From positions 1 to 17,835 of the forward strand of contig JAJYGO010000330.1 of assembly GCA_021785115.1 (NCBI GenBank): DNA of 17,835 nt. The letters run 5' to 3'. The stretch comes from Chloroflexota bacterium (GTDB lineage: Bacteria; Chloroflexota; Limnocylindria; Limnocylindrales; CSP1-4). The first letter of the stretch is position 1; every line of letters begins with the position of its first letter. The notes under the pieces are model-generated. The model worked only from the letters and a program-made list of their open reading frames with translations. It ran no database searches and was not told the origin of the DNA. Below are positions 1-6,823 of the stretch, piece by piece. Position numbers and translations under genes: made by a program.

Positions 1-1
1 C

Positions 2-1849
2 GGCCTCAGCCCGGCGGAGACGCTCCGGGCGATCCGGGCGAAGGTCCTTCCCATGGTGGCCCAGCACTCGGAGACCTGGGCGCAGGTCCGCCGCGAGCTG
101 GCCGGGCACGGGATCCGCATCGTCGGCTGGTCCGAGCGTCCGGAGCGGCACCTGGAGCTCCGCCAGCGCTTCATCGACGAGATCTTCCCGGTGCTCACCC
201 CCCTGGCGGTGGACCCGGGCCATCCCTTCCCCTACATCAGCAACCTGTCGCTCTCGCTCGCCGTGACGGTCCGGAACCCCGAGACCGGCGAGCGCGGCTT
301 CGCGCGGATCAAGGTGCCGCCCGTCCTCCCCCGGCTGCTGGAGGTCGGCGTGCGGACGTACATGCTGCTCGAGCAGGTCATCGCCGAGAACCTGGACATC
401 CTCTTCCCCGGCATGGAGATCCTGGAGCACCACCTGTTCCGGGTCACCCGCAACGCGGACCTGGCCATCGAGGAGGACGAGGCGGACGACCTGCTCCTCG
501 CCATCGAGGAGGAGCTGCGCCGGCGCCGCTTCGGCGAGGTCGTGCGCCTCGAGGTCGAGCGCTCCATGCCCCCCGAGACGCGCGCGATCCTGGAACGCGG
601 CCTGCAGTGCTCGCCCGAGGACGTCTACGACCTGGCCGGCACGCTCGACCTGACCGCGCTCTTCGAGATCGCCGACCTGGACGTGCCGAGCCTCCAGCTC
701 CCGCCCTGGAACCCGGTCACGCCGGCCCGGCTGACACCGACCGACCCGGACGAGCCGGTGGACGTCTTCGCCGCGATCCGCGAGGGCGACATCCTGGTCC
801 ACCACCCGTACGAGTCGTTCGCCCGGACGGTCCAGCGGTTCGTGGAGCAGGCGGCGAGCGACCCGGACGTGCTGGCCATCAAGCAGACGCTCTACCGGAC
901 CAGCGGCGACTCGCCCATCGTCCAGGCGCTCATCCGCGCCGCCGAGCAGGGCAAGCAGGTCGTGGTGCTGGTCGAGCTCAAGGCGCGCTTCGACGAGGAG
1001 GCCAACATCGGCTGGGCGCGCGCGCTGGAGCAGGCGGGCGCCCACGTGGTCTACGGCCTGGTCGGGCTGAAGACCCACTCCAAGACGATGCTGGTGGTCC
1101 GCCGCGAGGGTCGGGGCCTGCGCCGGTACGTCCACATCGGCACCGGCAACTACAACACGAAGACCGCCCGGATCTACGTCGACCTCGGGCTGCTCACCTG
1201 CCGGTCCGAGCTGGGCGCCGACGTGACCGACCTGTTCAACTTCCTGACCGGGCTCTCCCGGCAGCGGTCGTTCCGCCGGATCCTGGTGGCGCCGTTCGGG
1301 CTCCGCGAAGGGGTCGTCGCGCGCATCGAACGGGAGATCGAGCACCAGGCCGCCGGGCGCGGCGGGCGGATCGTCATGAAGCTCAACGCGATCGTGGACC
1401 CCGCCGTCATCCGCGCGCTCTACCGGGCCAGCCAGGCGGGCGTCCAGGTGGACCTGCTGGTGCGGGGCATCTGCTCGCTGCGGCCCGGCCTGCCGGGCGT
1501 GAGCGAGACGATCCGCGTGCGCTCCGTGGTGGGGCGCTTCCTGGAGCACTCGCGCATCTTCTACTTCCGCAACGGCGGCGAGGAGGAGTTCTCGATCGGC
1601 TCGGCCGACATGATGGAGCGCAACCTCGACCGCCGCGTGGAGGCGGTGACGCCGGTGGACGACCCGGTCCTGCGCGAGCGGCTGCGCGACGTGCTCGACG
1701 TGATGCTGCGGGACGACCGGCGGGCGTGGGACCTGGGCGCCGACGGCGTCTGGCGACGCGCGGAGGCGGTGACGACCGATCCGGCGGGCGTCGACACGTT
1801 CGAGACGATGATGGCCCGGGCGCTCGAGACGGCCGGCGGTCCGGCGTGA
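2..1849 (+). CDS. ppk1: Polyphosphate kinase 1 (3' part; start lies outside the window)
   Basis: PPK1 reversibly polymerises the gamma-phosphate of ATP into inorganic polyphosphate. The frame is open to the left edge: codons before the ATG at 53 already read GLSPAETLRAIRAKVLPM, typical of the PPK N-terminal domain, so the ATG at 53 is not the start. About 615 codons are visible; the family is usually near 700, so roughly the first 80-100 residues are missing. Both histidine motifs are present: GLKTHSKT (His codon 1076-1078), matching the autophosphorylated histidine region, and FLEHSRIFYF (His codon 1547-1549). IKQTLYRTS and HIGTGNYN are further PPK1 signatures. The stop TGA overlaps the GTG start of the next gene (GTGA), so the two are probably translationally coupled. 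The assignment is secure. Confidence 0.96.
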   Translation, partial: GLSPAETLRAIRAKVLPMVAQHSETWAQVRRELAGHGIRIVGWSERPERHLELRQRFIDEIFPVLTPLAVDPGHPFPYISNLSLSLAVTVRNPETGERGFARIKVPPVLPRLLEVGVRTYMLLEQVIAENLDILFPGMEILEHHLFRVTRNADLAIEEDEADDLLLAIEEELRRRRFGEVVRLEVERSMPPETRAILERGLQCSPEDVYDLAGTLDLTALFEIADLDVPSLQLPPWNPVTPARLTPTDPDEPVDVFAAIREGDILVHHPYESFARTVQRFVEQAASDPDVLAIKQTLYRTSGDSPIVQALIRAAEQGKQVVVLVELKARFDEEANIGWARALEQAGAHVVYGLVGLKTHSKTMLVVRREGRGLRRYVHIGTGNYNTKTARIYVDLGLLTCRSELGADVTDLFNFLTGLSRQRSFRRILVAPFGLREGVVARIEREIEHQAAGRGGRIVMKLNAIVDPAVIRALYRASQAGVQVDLLVRGICSLRPGLPGVSETIRVRSVVGRFLEHSRIFYFRNGGEEEFSIGSADMMERNLDRRVEAVTPVDDPVLRERLRDVLDVMLRDDRRAWDLGADGVWRRAEAVTTDPAGVDTFETMMARALETAGGPA

Positions 1850-3618
1850 GCGCTCCCGATGCCCTCCCGCCCTCCGTCGATGCCGTCCGGCCCTCCATCG
1901 AGGTCGAGCTCAAGTACGACGTGACGGACCGGGCGGCCCTGGACCGGCTCCTGGCGGCCGGGGACGTGGCCGGGTTCAGCGGAGGCGAGTGGCGGGAGGC
2001 ACTCGTCGAGGACCGCTACGTGGACACCGCCGATCGGGCAGTGGAGCGGGCGGGGTACGCCGCGCGCATCCGGGTGCGCGGCGATCGGACGGTCGTCGGG
2101 ATCAAGTCGCTCACGCCACCCGACGGGGCGCTGCACCGCCGCGAGGAGATCGAGGCGCCGGCCGGCGACGGCCTGGACCCGCGCAGCTGGCCGGAGAGCG
2201 ACGCCCGCGACCTCCTGCTTCGCATGATCGGCGACCGGTCCCTGGGCGAGCGGTTCCTGGTCAGGCAGCGGCGCCGGGTCCGGGAGGTGACCGCGCCGGA
2301 CGGCGCCGCGGAGCTGAGCGCCGACGAGGTGGAGATCCTCTCCGGCGGGCGGCGCCTGGGCGGGTACGCGGCGCTCGAGGTGGAGCTCCGTCAGGGAGGC
2401 GAGGCGATCCTGGGTCGCCTGGCCGGGGCCATCGAGCGGACCGGCGGGGTCCGCCCTTCCGCGAAGTCCAAGTTCGAGGCGGCCCGGGACCTGGCCGAAG
2501 GGCGGAACGACGCGCCTGCGGGCGAGGATCAGCCGGCCGGCGATGGCCGGGCCGTGCCTCCCGCCGGTCCGTCCGCGCAGATCCCGCGGGAAGCCGCCGC
2601 TGTGGCACCTGCCGCGCCCGAGCATCCCGCGCCGGAGCATCCCGCGCGGCCGCTCTCCGAGGCAGCCGAGCAGCTCCTCCGCTCCGTCGGCCGATCGCCC
2701 GGCGTGACGGCGGACGACGCCTTCGCAGAGGCCGGTCGCAAGGTCCTCCGGTTCCACCTGGCGCGGATGCTCGTCACGGAGCCCGGGACGCGCAGCGGCG
2801 AGGACCCCGAGGACCTCCACAAGATGCGCGTGGCGACCCGCCGGATGCGCGCGGCGTGGCGTGTCTTCGGGGATGGGTTCCGCCGGGGCCGCGTCCGCCG
2901 GTCCGTGGGCGGTCTCCGCACGCTGGCCGGCGATCTCGGGGCCGTCCGCGATCTCGACGTGCTCATCGACGGGCTGGACGCGTACCTCGGGCGGCTCGGC
3001 CCCACCGAGCGGGTCGCGCTGCAGCCCCTCGCGGACGCCTGGCGGGCCGAGCGCGACCGCGCGCGCACGACGCTGGTCCGGTACCTGGACTCGGGGGCCT
3101 ACCGGCGCTTCGTGGACGAGCACGTCGCCTTCGTCGAGGCGACCGGGCGGGACGCGATCCCCGCCGGGCCCACTGATCCCCGCCGCGTCCGGGACACGGC
3201 GCCGAGCCGGCTCTGGACCGCCTACGAGGGCGTCCGGGCCTACGACGCGGTCCTGCGATGGGCCGACCTGGCCACGCTGCACCAGCTGCGGATCGCGGGC
3301 AAGCGACTGCGGTATGCGATGGAGTTCTTCCGCGAGCCGCTGGGGCCCGAGGCAGGCATGTTGATCGAGCGCGTCACTGCGCTGCAGGACCACCTCGGCC
3401 TGCTCCACGACGCCGACGTGGCCGCCGGCCTCGCCCGCGCGTTCCTCGTCGAGCGCTCCGCGCTCCTCACGCCGGCCTCGATCGACGCGGTCGGTCGCTA
3501 CCTATCGGATCGCGAACGAGAGTCGGTGCGCCTTCGCCGGACCCTCGGTCCCACCTGGCGACGCGTCACGTCGATCGAGTTCCGCCGCGCGCTCGGTCGG
3601 GCCGTGGCCAGGCTCTGA
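1846..3618 (+). CDS. CYTH-CHAD domain fusion protein
   Basis: A 590-aa protein starting at GTG 1846, which overlaps the ppk1 stop by four bases; the frame stays open upstream only because ppk1 is GC-rich. The N-terminal CYTH (triphosphate tunnel) domain begins at once with the ExExK signature, E19-V-E21-L-K23, and runs to about residue 215. CYTH enzymes bind metal and act on triphosphorylated substrates, including tripolyphosphate. A Pro/Ala-rich linker (about 220-275) contains a tandem PEHPA repeat encoded at 2618-2647. The C-terminal CHAD domain (about 275-590) has the two expected His/Arg helices: LHKMRVATRRMRA near residue 325 and LHQLRIAGKRLRY near 480. CHAD is a known polyphosphate-binding module, so overlap with ppk1 suggests polyphosphate binding or turnover. 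The exact substrate cannot be read from sequence. Its stop is only 9 nt from the stop of the convergent gene. Confidence 0.93.
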   Translation: MSAPDALPPSVDAVRPSIEVELKYDVTDRAALDRLLAAGDVAGFSGGEWREALVEDRYVDTADRAVERAGYAARIRVRGDRTVVGIKSLTPPDGALHRREEIEAPAGDGLDPRSWPESDARDLLLRMIGDRSLGERFLVRQRRRVREVTAPDGAAELSADEVEILSGGRRLGGYAALEVELRQGGEAILGRLAGAIERTGGVRPSAKSKFEAARDLAEGRNDAPAGEDQPAGDGRAVPPAGPSAQIPREAAAVAPAAPEHPAPEHPARPLSEAAEQLLRSVGRSPGVTADDAFAEAGRKVLRFHLARMLVTEPGTRSGEDPEDLHKMRVATRRMRAAWRVFGDGFRRGRVRRSVGGLRTLAGDLGAVRDLDVLIDGLDAYLGRLGPTERVALQPLADAWRAERDRARTTLVRYLDSGAYRRFVDEHVAFVEATGRDAIPAGPTDPRRVRDTAPSRLWTAYEGVRAYDAVLRWADLATLHQLRIAGKRLRYAMEFFREPLGPEAGMLIERVTALQDHLGLLHDADVAAGLARAFLVERSALLTPASIDAVGRYLSDRERESVRLRRTLGPTWRRVTSIEFRRALGRAVARL

Positions 3619-3627
3619 GCCGGGCGA

Positions 3628-4206
3628 TCAGAACGGCTCGTCGCCCCAGCGGGACGCGAGATCCACGACGGGCCGGACCGGCCCGGGCACGCCGCCGGGA
3701 AGCGAACCGGGTGCGGGCTGCGGCGCCACATCCGCCGCCCGGTCGGGTCCTCGCTCCGGGGCCGTGTCCGCGCGAGCAGCCTCGCCCGCCGCGTCGGGCG
3801 CGGGCGCGGGCTGGGGGGTCGGCTCGGGCGCGGGCTCGGGCTCGGGAGCGGGCTCGGGGCCGTGCGCCCGGTCGTCTTCCAGTGCGGCCGATCCTGCGGA
3901 CTCCATGCCCTCTGTCCCGCCGGCAGGGTCGTCGTCGGCCTCGCCAGCGGCCGCGTCCTCCGTCGGATGGGCGTCGTCCCCGGGGGGCCCGGGGTACGCG
4001 AGTTCCCGCAGGCGATCCTGCAGTGCGTCGGCGCGGGCGGTCACCTCGGCCAGGATGACCTGCGCCTCCACCAGCCGTAGCTCGATCTTTCGCAGCTCCG
4101 CTCCTGCGCGGGCCACTTCGCGCTCCGCCTTCCGTGCGGCTTTGCCGGCCGCGCGGCGGGCCTTCTGCCCACCCTCCCGGTCATCCCGCGGTCCGCGCTT
4201 TGCCAT
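3628..4206 (-). CDS. Small coiled-coil protein with Pro/Glu-rich tail, unknown function
   Basis: A 192-aa protein. The start is ATG 4206, chosen because a strong AGGAGGAGGTG Shine-Dalgarno lies just upstream; the frame continues 43 codons further up but without such a site. Residues about 1-35 are very basic (MAKRGPRDDREGGQKARRAA onward). Residues about 20-70 are Ala/Arg/Glu/Leu-rich with heptad-like spacing (IELRLVEAQVILAEVTARADALQDRLREL), predicting an amphipathic helix or coiled coil. From about 75 on it is acidic and then a low-complexity run of PEPAPEPEP type; there is no signal peptide or membrane segment. The basic helix plus Pro/Ala tail resembles in general style histone-like or granule-associated proteins, but no family is recognised. 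It is convergent with the CYTH-CHAD gene and divergent from the SixA-like gene, inside the polyphosphate neighbourhood. Confidence 0.75.
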   Translation of the reverse strand: MAKRGPRDDREGGQKARRAAGKAARKAEREVARAGAELRKIELRLVEAQVILAEVTARADALQDRLRELAYPGPPGDDAHPTEDAAAGEADDDPAGGTEGMESAGSAALEDDRAHGPEPAPEPEPAPEPTPQPAPAPDAAGEAARADTAPERGPDRAADVAPQPAPGSLPGGVPGPVRPVVDLASRWGDEPF

Positions 4207-4289
4207 GGCCCACCTCCTCCTGCGACCCCGCGCGTATCCTCGCAGGTCCCCGGCCGGAGTGCACGAGGAACACCGCGCGACCCGGCGGA

Positions 4290-4295
4290 TACCAT
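4290..4295 (+). promoter_or_regulatory. Possible -10 box for the SixA-like gene
   Basis: TACCAT fits the TAnnnT form and sits 32 nt before the ATG at 4328. No recognisable -35 lies 16-18 nt upstream. It is in the 121-base divergent gap between the coiled-coil gene and the SixA-like gene. Weak evidence, based on position and hexamer only. Confidence 0.25.
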
Positions 4296-4327
4296 GCACG
4301 CGGGACACGTCAACGGGAGCGGCAGCC

Positions 4328-4843
4328 ATGAGCAAGGGCGAGCGGCAGCGCGGCCGCGAGGGCGTGGAGCTGTACCTGGTGCGGCACGCTCACGCCGGCG
4401 ATCCCGGCGCCTGGCAGGGGAACGACGACGATCGGCCGCTCTCGTCCCGGGGTGAGCGGCAGGCGGCCGGGCTGGCGACCTTCCTTGCGCGCGTCGGGCT
4501 CCGGCCCACAGCCATCCTCACCAGTCCCCGGCTGCGCGCGGCCCAGACGGCGGCGCCGATCGGCAGGGCGCTGCATGTCGACGTTCACCCGGAGCGCCTG
4601 CTGGCGGCCGGCGTCGACCTCGGGGACCTCGAACGGATCCTGGTCGCGGCGGGAGACCCGCCCAGCCTCCTGGTCGTGGGGCACGACCCGGACTTCTCGG
4701 AGCTCGCGAGGGAGCTCACGGGCGCCGGGGCGCTCCCGCTCCCCAAGGGGTCGCTGGCCCGCATCGACGCATCCCGGCCCCTGGTGCCGGGATGCGGGGT
4801 GCTGCGCTGGCTGGTCCCGCCGGAGCTCCTGCCCGGCGACTGA
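4328..4843 (+). CDS. sixA: SixA-type phosphohistidine phosphatase (histidine phosphatase superfamily)
   Basis: A 171-aa single-domain histidine phosphatase, about the usual SixA length. The catalytic RH motif is LVRHAHAG with His20, the phosphate-pocket arginine is in SPRLRAAQTA (Arg68), and the second histidine is in LLVVGHDPDF (His119). SixA removes phosphate from phosphohistidine, for example on HPt domains or phosphotransferase proteins; the true substrate here is unknown. There is no signal peptide, so it is cytosolic. The ATG at 4328 was chosen because the conserved fold starts about 13 residues later and a GGGAG element lies upstream; extension further up would run through the divergent promoter region. 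SixA-like genes are often found close to ppk and CHAD genes, which fits this neighbourhood. Confidence 0.88.
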   Translation: MSKGERQRGREGVELYLVRHAHAGDPGAWQGNDDDRPLSSRGERQAAGLATFLARVGLRPTAILTSPRLRAAQTAAPIGRALHVDVHPERLLAAGVDLGDLERILVAAGDPPSLLVVGHDPDFSELARELTGAGALPLPKGSLARIDASRPLVPGCGVLRWLVPPELLPGD

Positions 4844-4911
4844 CGAGCGGCACCCGGGCCCGGACGCCGGAGGCGACGCGGATTCCGCCCGTCCGGGGGT
4901 CTCCGACGCGC

Positions 4912-4917
4912 TACGCT
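4912..4917 (+). promoter_or_regulatory. Possible -10 box before the Arg-rich small ORF
   Basis: TACGCT matches TAnnnT and lies 75 nt before the ATG at 4992. No -35 box is recognisable at the expected distance. The surrounding 4844-4991 stretch holds nothing else I can name, apart from a 10-bp self-complementary CCGGGCCCGG at 4854-4863. Confidence 0.25.
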
Positions 4918-4991
4918 TGGGCCCGGCGGTTCCGAACGTACAAACCGCAGCCCAGGCCAGTGCGCGTCCCCGTCCAGATTCCGGAGGTTGC

Positions 4992-5312
4992 ATGCGCATA
5001 GGGCTGACTCCGCGCGAGGCGCGCCCCCGCGCACGAGCCGCGCGGGACGCGGCGTCCGCCCGCCGCGCGCATCGCGAATGGGACCAGCGCCGGCCGGAAA
5101 TGCGCCGCACCGACAGCGCCGCCGGGCAGCGGTGGACGCCACGGATTCGCATGCGGCTGCATGGCGACGACGCCGGCCATTCCATCGGACCATGCGTCGA
5201 CCGGACGCGCGGCACACACCACGACCGGGAGCAGGCGCGGCACGGATATCCGCGCCGGAGCGCGCCCCGATCTCACGCGCGGTCGCCGCGAACCGCCCGG
5301 TGCGGTCTGTGA
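4992..5312 (+). CDS. Possible small Arg-rich protein (weakly supported)
   Basis: An ATG at 4992 preceded by GGAGG four bases upstream opens a 106-aa frame. The product is extremely Arg/Ala-rich and basic (MRIGLTPREARPRARAARDA onward), with scattered His and Trp and no recognised domain, signal peptide or membrane segment. Third codon positions in the first half are mostly G or C, as expected for a real gene here, but such bias is easy to obtain by chance in this DNA. Apart from it, the roughly 480 bases from 4844 to 5322 contain no gene I can support. It would end 11 nt from the stop of the convergent 109-aa gene. A nucleic-acid or polyanion-binding role would fit the charge, but that is speculation. 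Confidence 0.3.
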   Translation: MRIGLTPREARPRARAARDAASARRAHREWDQRRPEMRRTDSAAGQRWTPRIRMRLHGDDAGHSIGPCVDRTRGTHHDREQARHGYPRRSAPRSHARSPRTARCGL

Positions 5313-5322
5313 ACTGCGACGA

Positions 5323-5652
5323 TCAGGCCGCGGTCTTCGGGCGACGACCCCGACGCGGACGACGCTCCGGCGTCATGAGCCCGACGAGGAGATGATCGCC
5401 CCGCATCTGCACGGCGATCTCCTTCCCCGCCTCGGCCGCGACCTTGAGCAGCCGCTGGCGGATCGTGCCGGCCTTCTCGCCCTCCTCGAGCGCGACGCGG
5501 AACACGTCGTCCGGACCCTCCAGCCGATCGATCACGGACTTGCGCAGCAGCTCGGCCTGGGCGAGCCTCGCCTGCGCGGCCGGGCTCAATGCCCGGGGGG
5601 GCTTGGCCGGCGATGGAGCCATCGCGGAGGCATCCGTCTTGCGGATTTTCAC
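5323..5652 (-). CDS. Conserved-looking 109-aa protein of unknown function
   Basis: A 109-aa protein, start chosen at GTG 5652 with GAAGGGG upstream at a suitable distance. A more distal ATG at 5697 has no Shine-Dalgarno and would place the divergent phosphate-transporter promoter inside the gene. Residues about 1-20 are Lys/Pro-rich, about 20-90 look like a folded helical domain (LSPAAQARLAQAELLRKSVI, GPDDVFRVALEEGEKAGTIR, then VAAEAGKEIAVQMRGDHLLV), and the end is a basic RRPRRGRRPK tail. No family is recognised. The balanced hydrophobic pattern and the lack of stretched Arg runs in the core argue for real coding. It is head-to-head with the PiT transporter, 80 bp apart, so shared regulation is possible. 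Confidence 0.65.
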   Translation of the reverse strand: MKIRKTDASAMAPSPAKPPRALSPAAQARLAQAELLRKSVIDRLEGPDDVFRVALEEGEKAGTIRQRLLKVAAEAGKEIAVQMRGDHLLVGLMTPERRPRRGRRPKTAA

Positions 5653-5676
5653 GACGCGGTACCCCTTCGATACGAT
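5648..5676 (+). promoter_or_regulatory. Candidate promoter of the phosphate transporter
   Basis: TTCACG (5648-5653), a 17-base spacer and TACGAT (5671-5676) form a sigma70-like pair, each box matching the consensus at four of six positions. Transcription would begin near 5683, giving a leader of about 50 nt before the ATG at 5733. The -35 box overlaps the start codon of the divergent 109-aa gene. No clear PHO-box-like repeat was seen. Confidence 0.45.
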
Positions 5677-5732
5677 GCCGATGACCGCGGCCAGCATAAG
5701 GCAATGGCGCGACGAATGACGCCGGAATCGCG

Positions 5733-6743
5733 ATGAACGGCGGCGTGACATACGCGCTGGTCGCGATCTTCGGCCTCGCGGTTCTCTTCGATTACATCAA
5801 CGGATTCCACGACACCGCCAACGCGATTGCCACGTCCGTATCGACGCGCGCCCTGCGTCCCTCGTACGCGATCCTCCTCTCCGCCGTCGCGAATTTCGTG
5901 GGCGCGCTCACGGGCACCGAGGTGGCCGCGACGATCGGCAGCGGCATCGTGACCACGCCCTCCGGCGGTCATGGACAGGTGATCATCGCCGGCGCGCTGG
6001 TCGGCGGCATCGTGTGGAATCTGCTCACCTGGAGGCTGGGCCTGCCCAGTTCCAGCAGCCACGCCCTGATCGGCGGACTGGTGGGCGCGACGCTCGCCGC
6101 CAGCGGCGCCGCGGCCGTGCACGTGGAGGCCATCGTCCCCAAGGTCATCCTGCCGCTCGTGGGCTCACCGATCATCGGCCTGCTCGGTGCGCTGGCCCTG
6201 ATGGTGATCCTGCTCAACGTGTTCCGGCACTCGAATCCGCACCGGATCAACGACCGGTTCCGGCGCCTGCAGCTCCTCTCCGCGGCCTTCATGGCCTTCA
6301 GCCACGGCTCGAACGATGCGCAGAAGACGATGGGGATCATGACCGCGGCGCTGGTGACGGCCGGCCTGCTGCCCAGCTTCCGCGTCCCGATCTGGGTCAT
6401 CGTGCTGGCCGCCGGCGCCATCTCGCTCGGGACCGCAGCCGGTGGCTGGCGGATCATCCGCACCATGGGCCAGCGCGTCGTGCGGCTGGACCCGATCCAC
6501 GGGTTCGCCGCCGAGACCACCGCGGCCACGGTGATCCTCACCGCCAGCCACCTCGGGATGCCCGTGTCGACGACACACGTCGTCTCGGGCGCGATCATGG
6601 GCTCCGGGGCCAGCGATCACTTCTCCTCGGTCCGCTGGGGGCTCGCCGGGAACATCGTCTGGGCCTGGATCCTGACCATCCCCGCCAGCGCGGCGGTCGC
6701 CGCCGTCGCCTGGACCGCGATCCACGCGGTCACGGGGATGTAG
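5733..6743 (+). CDS. pit: Inorganic phosphate transporter, PiT family
   Basis: A 336-aa integral membrane protein that would import phosphate (as metal-phosphate) using a cation gradient. Both halves of the PiT inverted repeat carry the signature: NGFHDTANAIAT at residues 23-34 and SHGSNDAQKTMG from residue 190. Multiple hydrophobic segments run throughout (for example VAIFGLAVLFDYI, IIGLLGALALMVILLNVF, IVWAWILTIPASAAVAAVAW). The conserved SSSSHALIGGLVGA and STTHVVSGAIMG loops are also present. The length is at the short end of bacterial PiT proteins but both signature halves are complete. No PhoU-like DUF47 partner, which often accompanies Pit genes, is adjacent; the next gene is convergent gltX. 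The presence of ppk1 nearby suggests coupling of phosphate import to storage. Confidence 0.95.
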   Translation: MNGGVTYALVAIFGLAVLFDYINGFHDTANAIATSVSTRALRPSYAILLSAVANFVGALTGTEVAATIGSGIVTTPSGGHGQVIIAGALVGGIVWNLLTWRLGLPSSSSHALIGGLVGATLAASGAAAVHVEAIVPKVILPLVGSPIIGLLGALALMVILLNVFRHSNPHRINDRFRRLQLLSAAFMAFSHGSNDAQKTMGIMTAALVTAGLLPSFRVPIWVIVLAAGAISLGTAAGGWRIIRTMGQRVVRLDPIHGFAAETTAATVILTASHLGMPVSTTHVVSGAIMGSGASDHFSSVRWGLAGNIVWAWILTIPASAAVAAVAWTAIHAVTGM

Positions 6744-6777
6744 CCGCTCCCGGGCCGCGCGGCCTCCGGTCCCGGAA

Positions 6778-6795
6778 CGCGGCCAGGTGGCCGCG
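6778..6795. terminator. Hairpin between convergent pit and gltX
   Basis: CGCGGCC, loop AGGT, GGCCGCG: a perfect 7-bp GC stem with a 4-base loop in the 80-base gap between the two stop codons. It could end transcription from both sides. No U-tract follows on either strand, so intrinsic termination is not assured. Confidence 0.4.
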
Positions 6796-6823
6796 GGCGG
6801 CATGGCACTGCCGGCGGTGATGG

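Noticed and set aside
607..1845. In-frame upstream extension of the CYTH-CHAD gene through ppk1
   Set aside because: It is the shifted frame of ppk1, giving Arg/Pro/Gly-rich nonsense; the CYTH fold begins right after GTG 1846.
1561..3408. 615-codon open frame on the minus strand
   Set aside because: Antisense shadow of ppk1 and CYTH-CHAD in GC-rich DNA; no recognisable domain.
3764..4327. Upstream extension of the SixA-like gene
   Set aside because: Ala/Ser/Gly low-complexity translation of the antisense of the coiled-coil gene; the phosphatase fold starts after ATG 4328.
4854..4863. CCGGGCCCGG palindrome after the SixA-like gene as a terminator
   Set aside because: A gapless 10-base palindrome cannot form a stable hairpin with a normal loop, and no U-tract follows.
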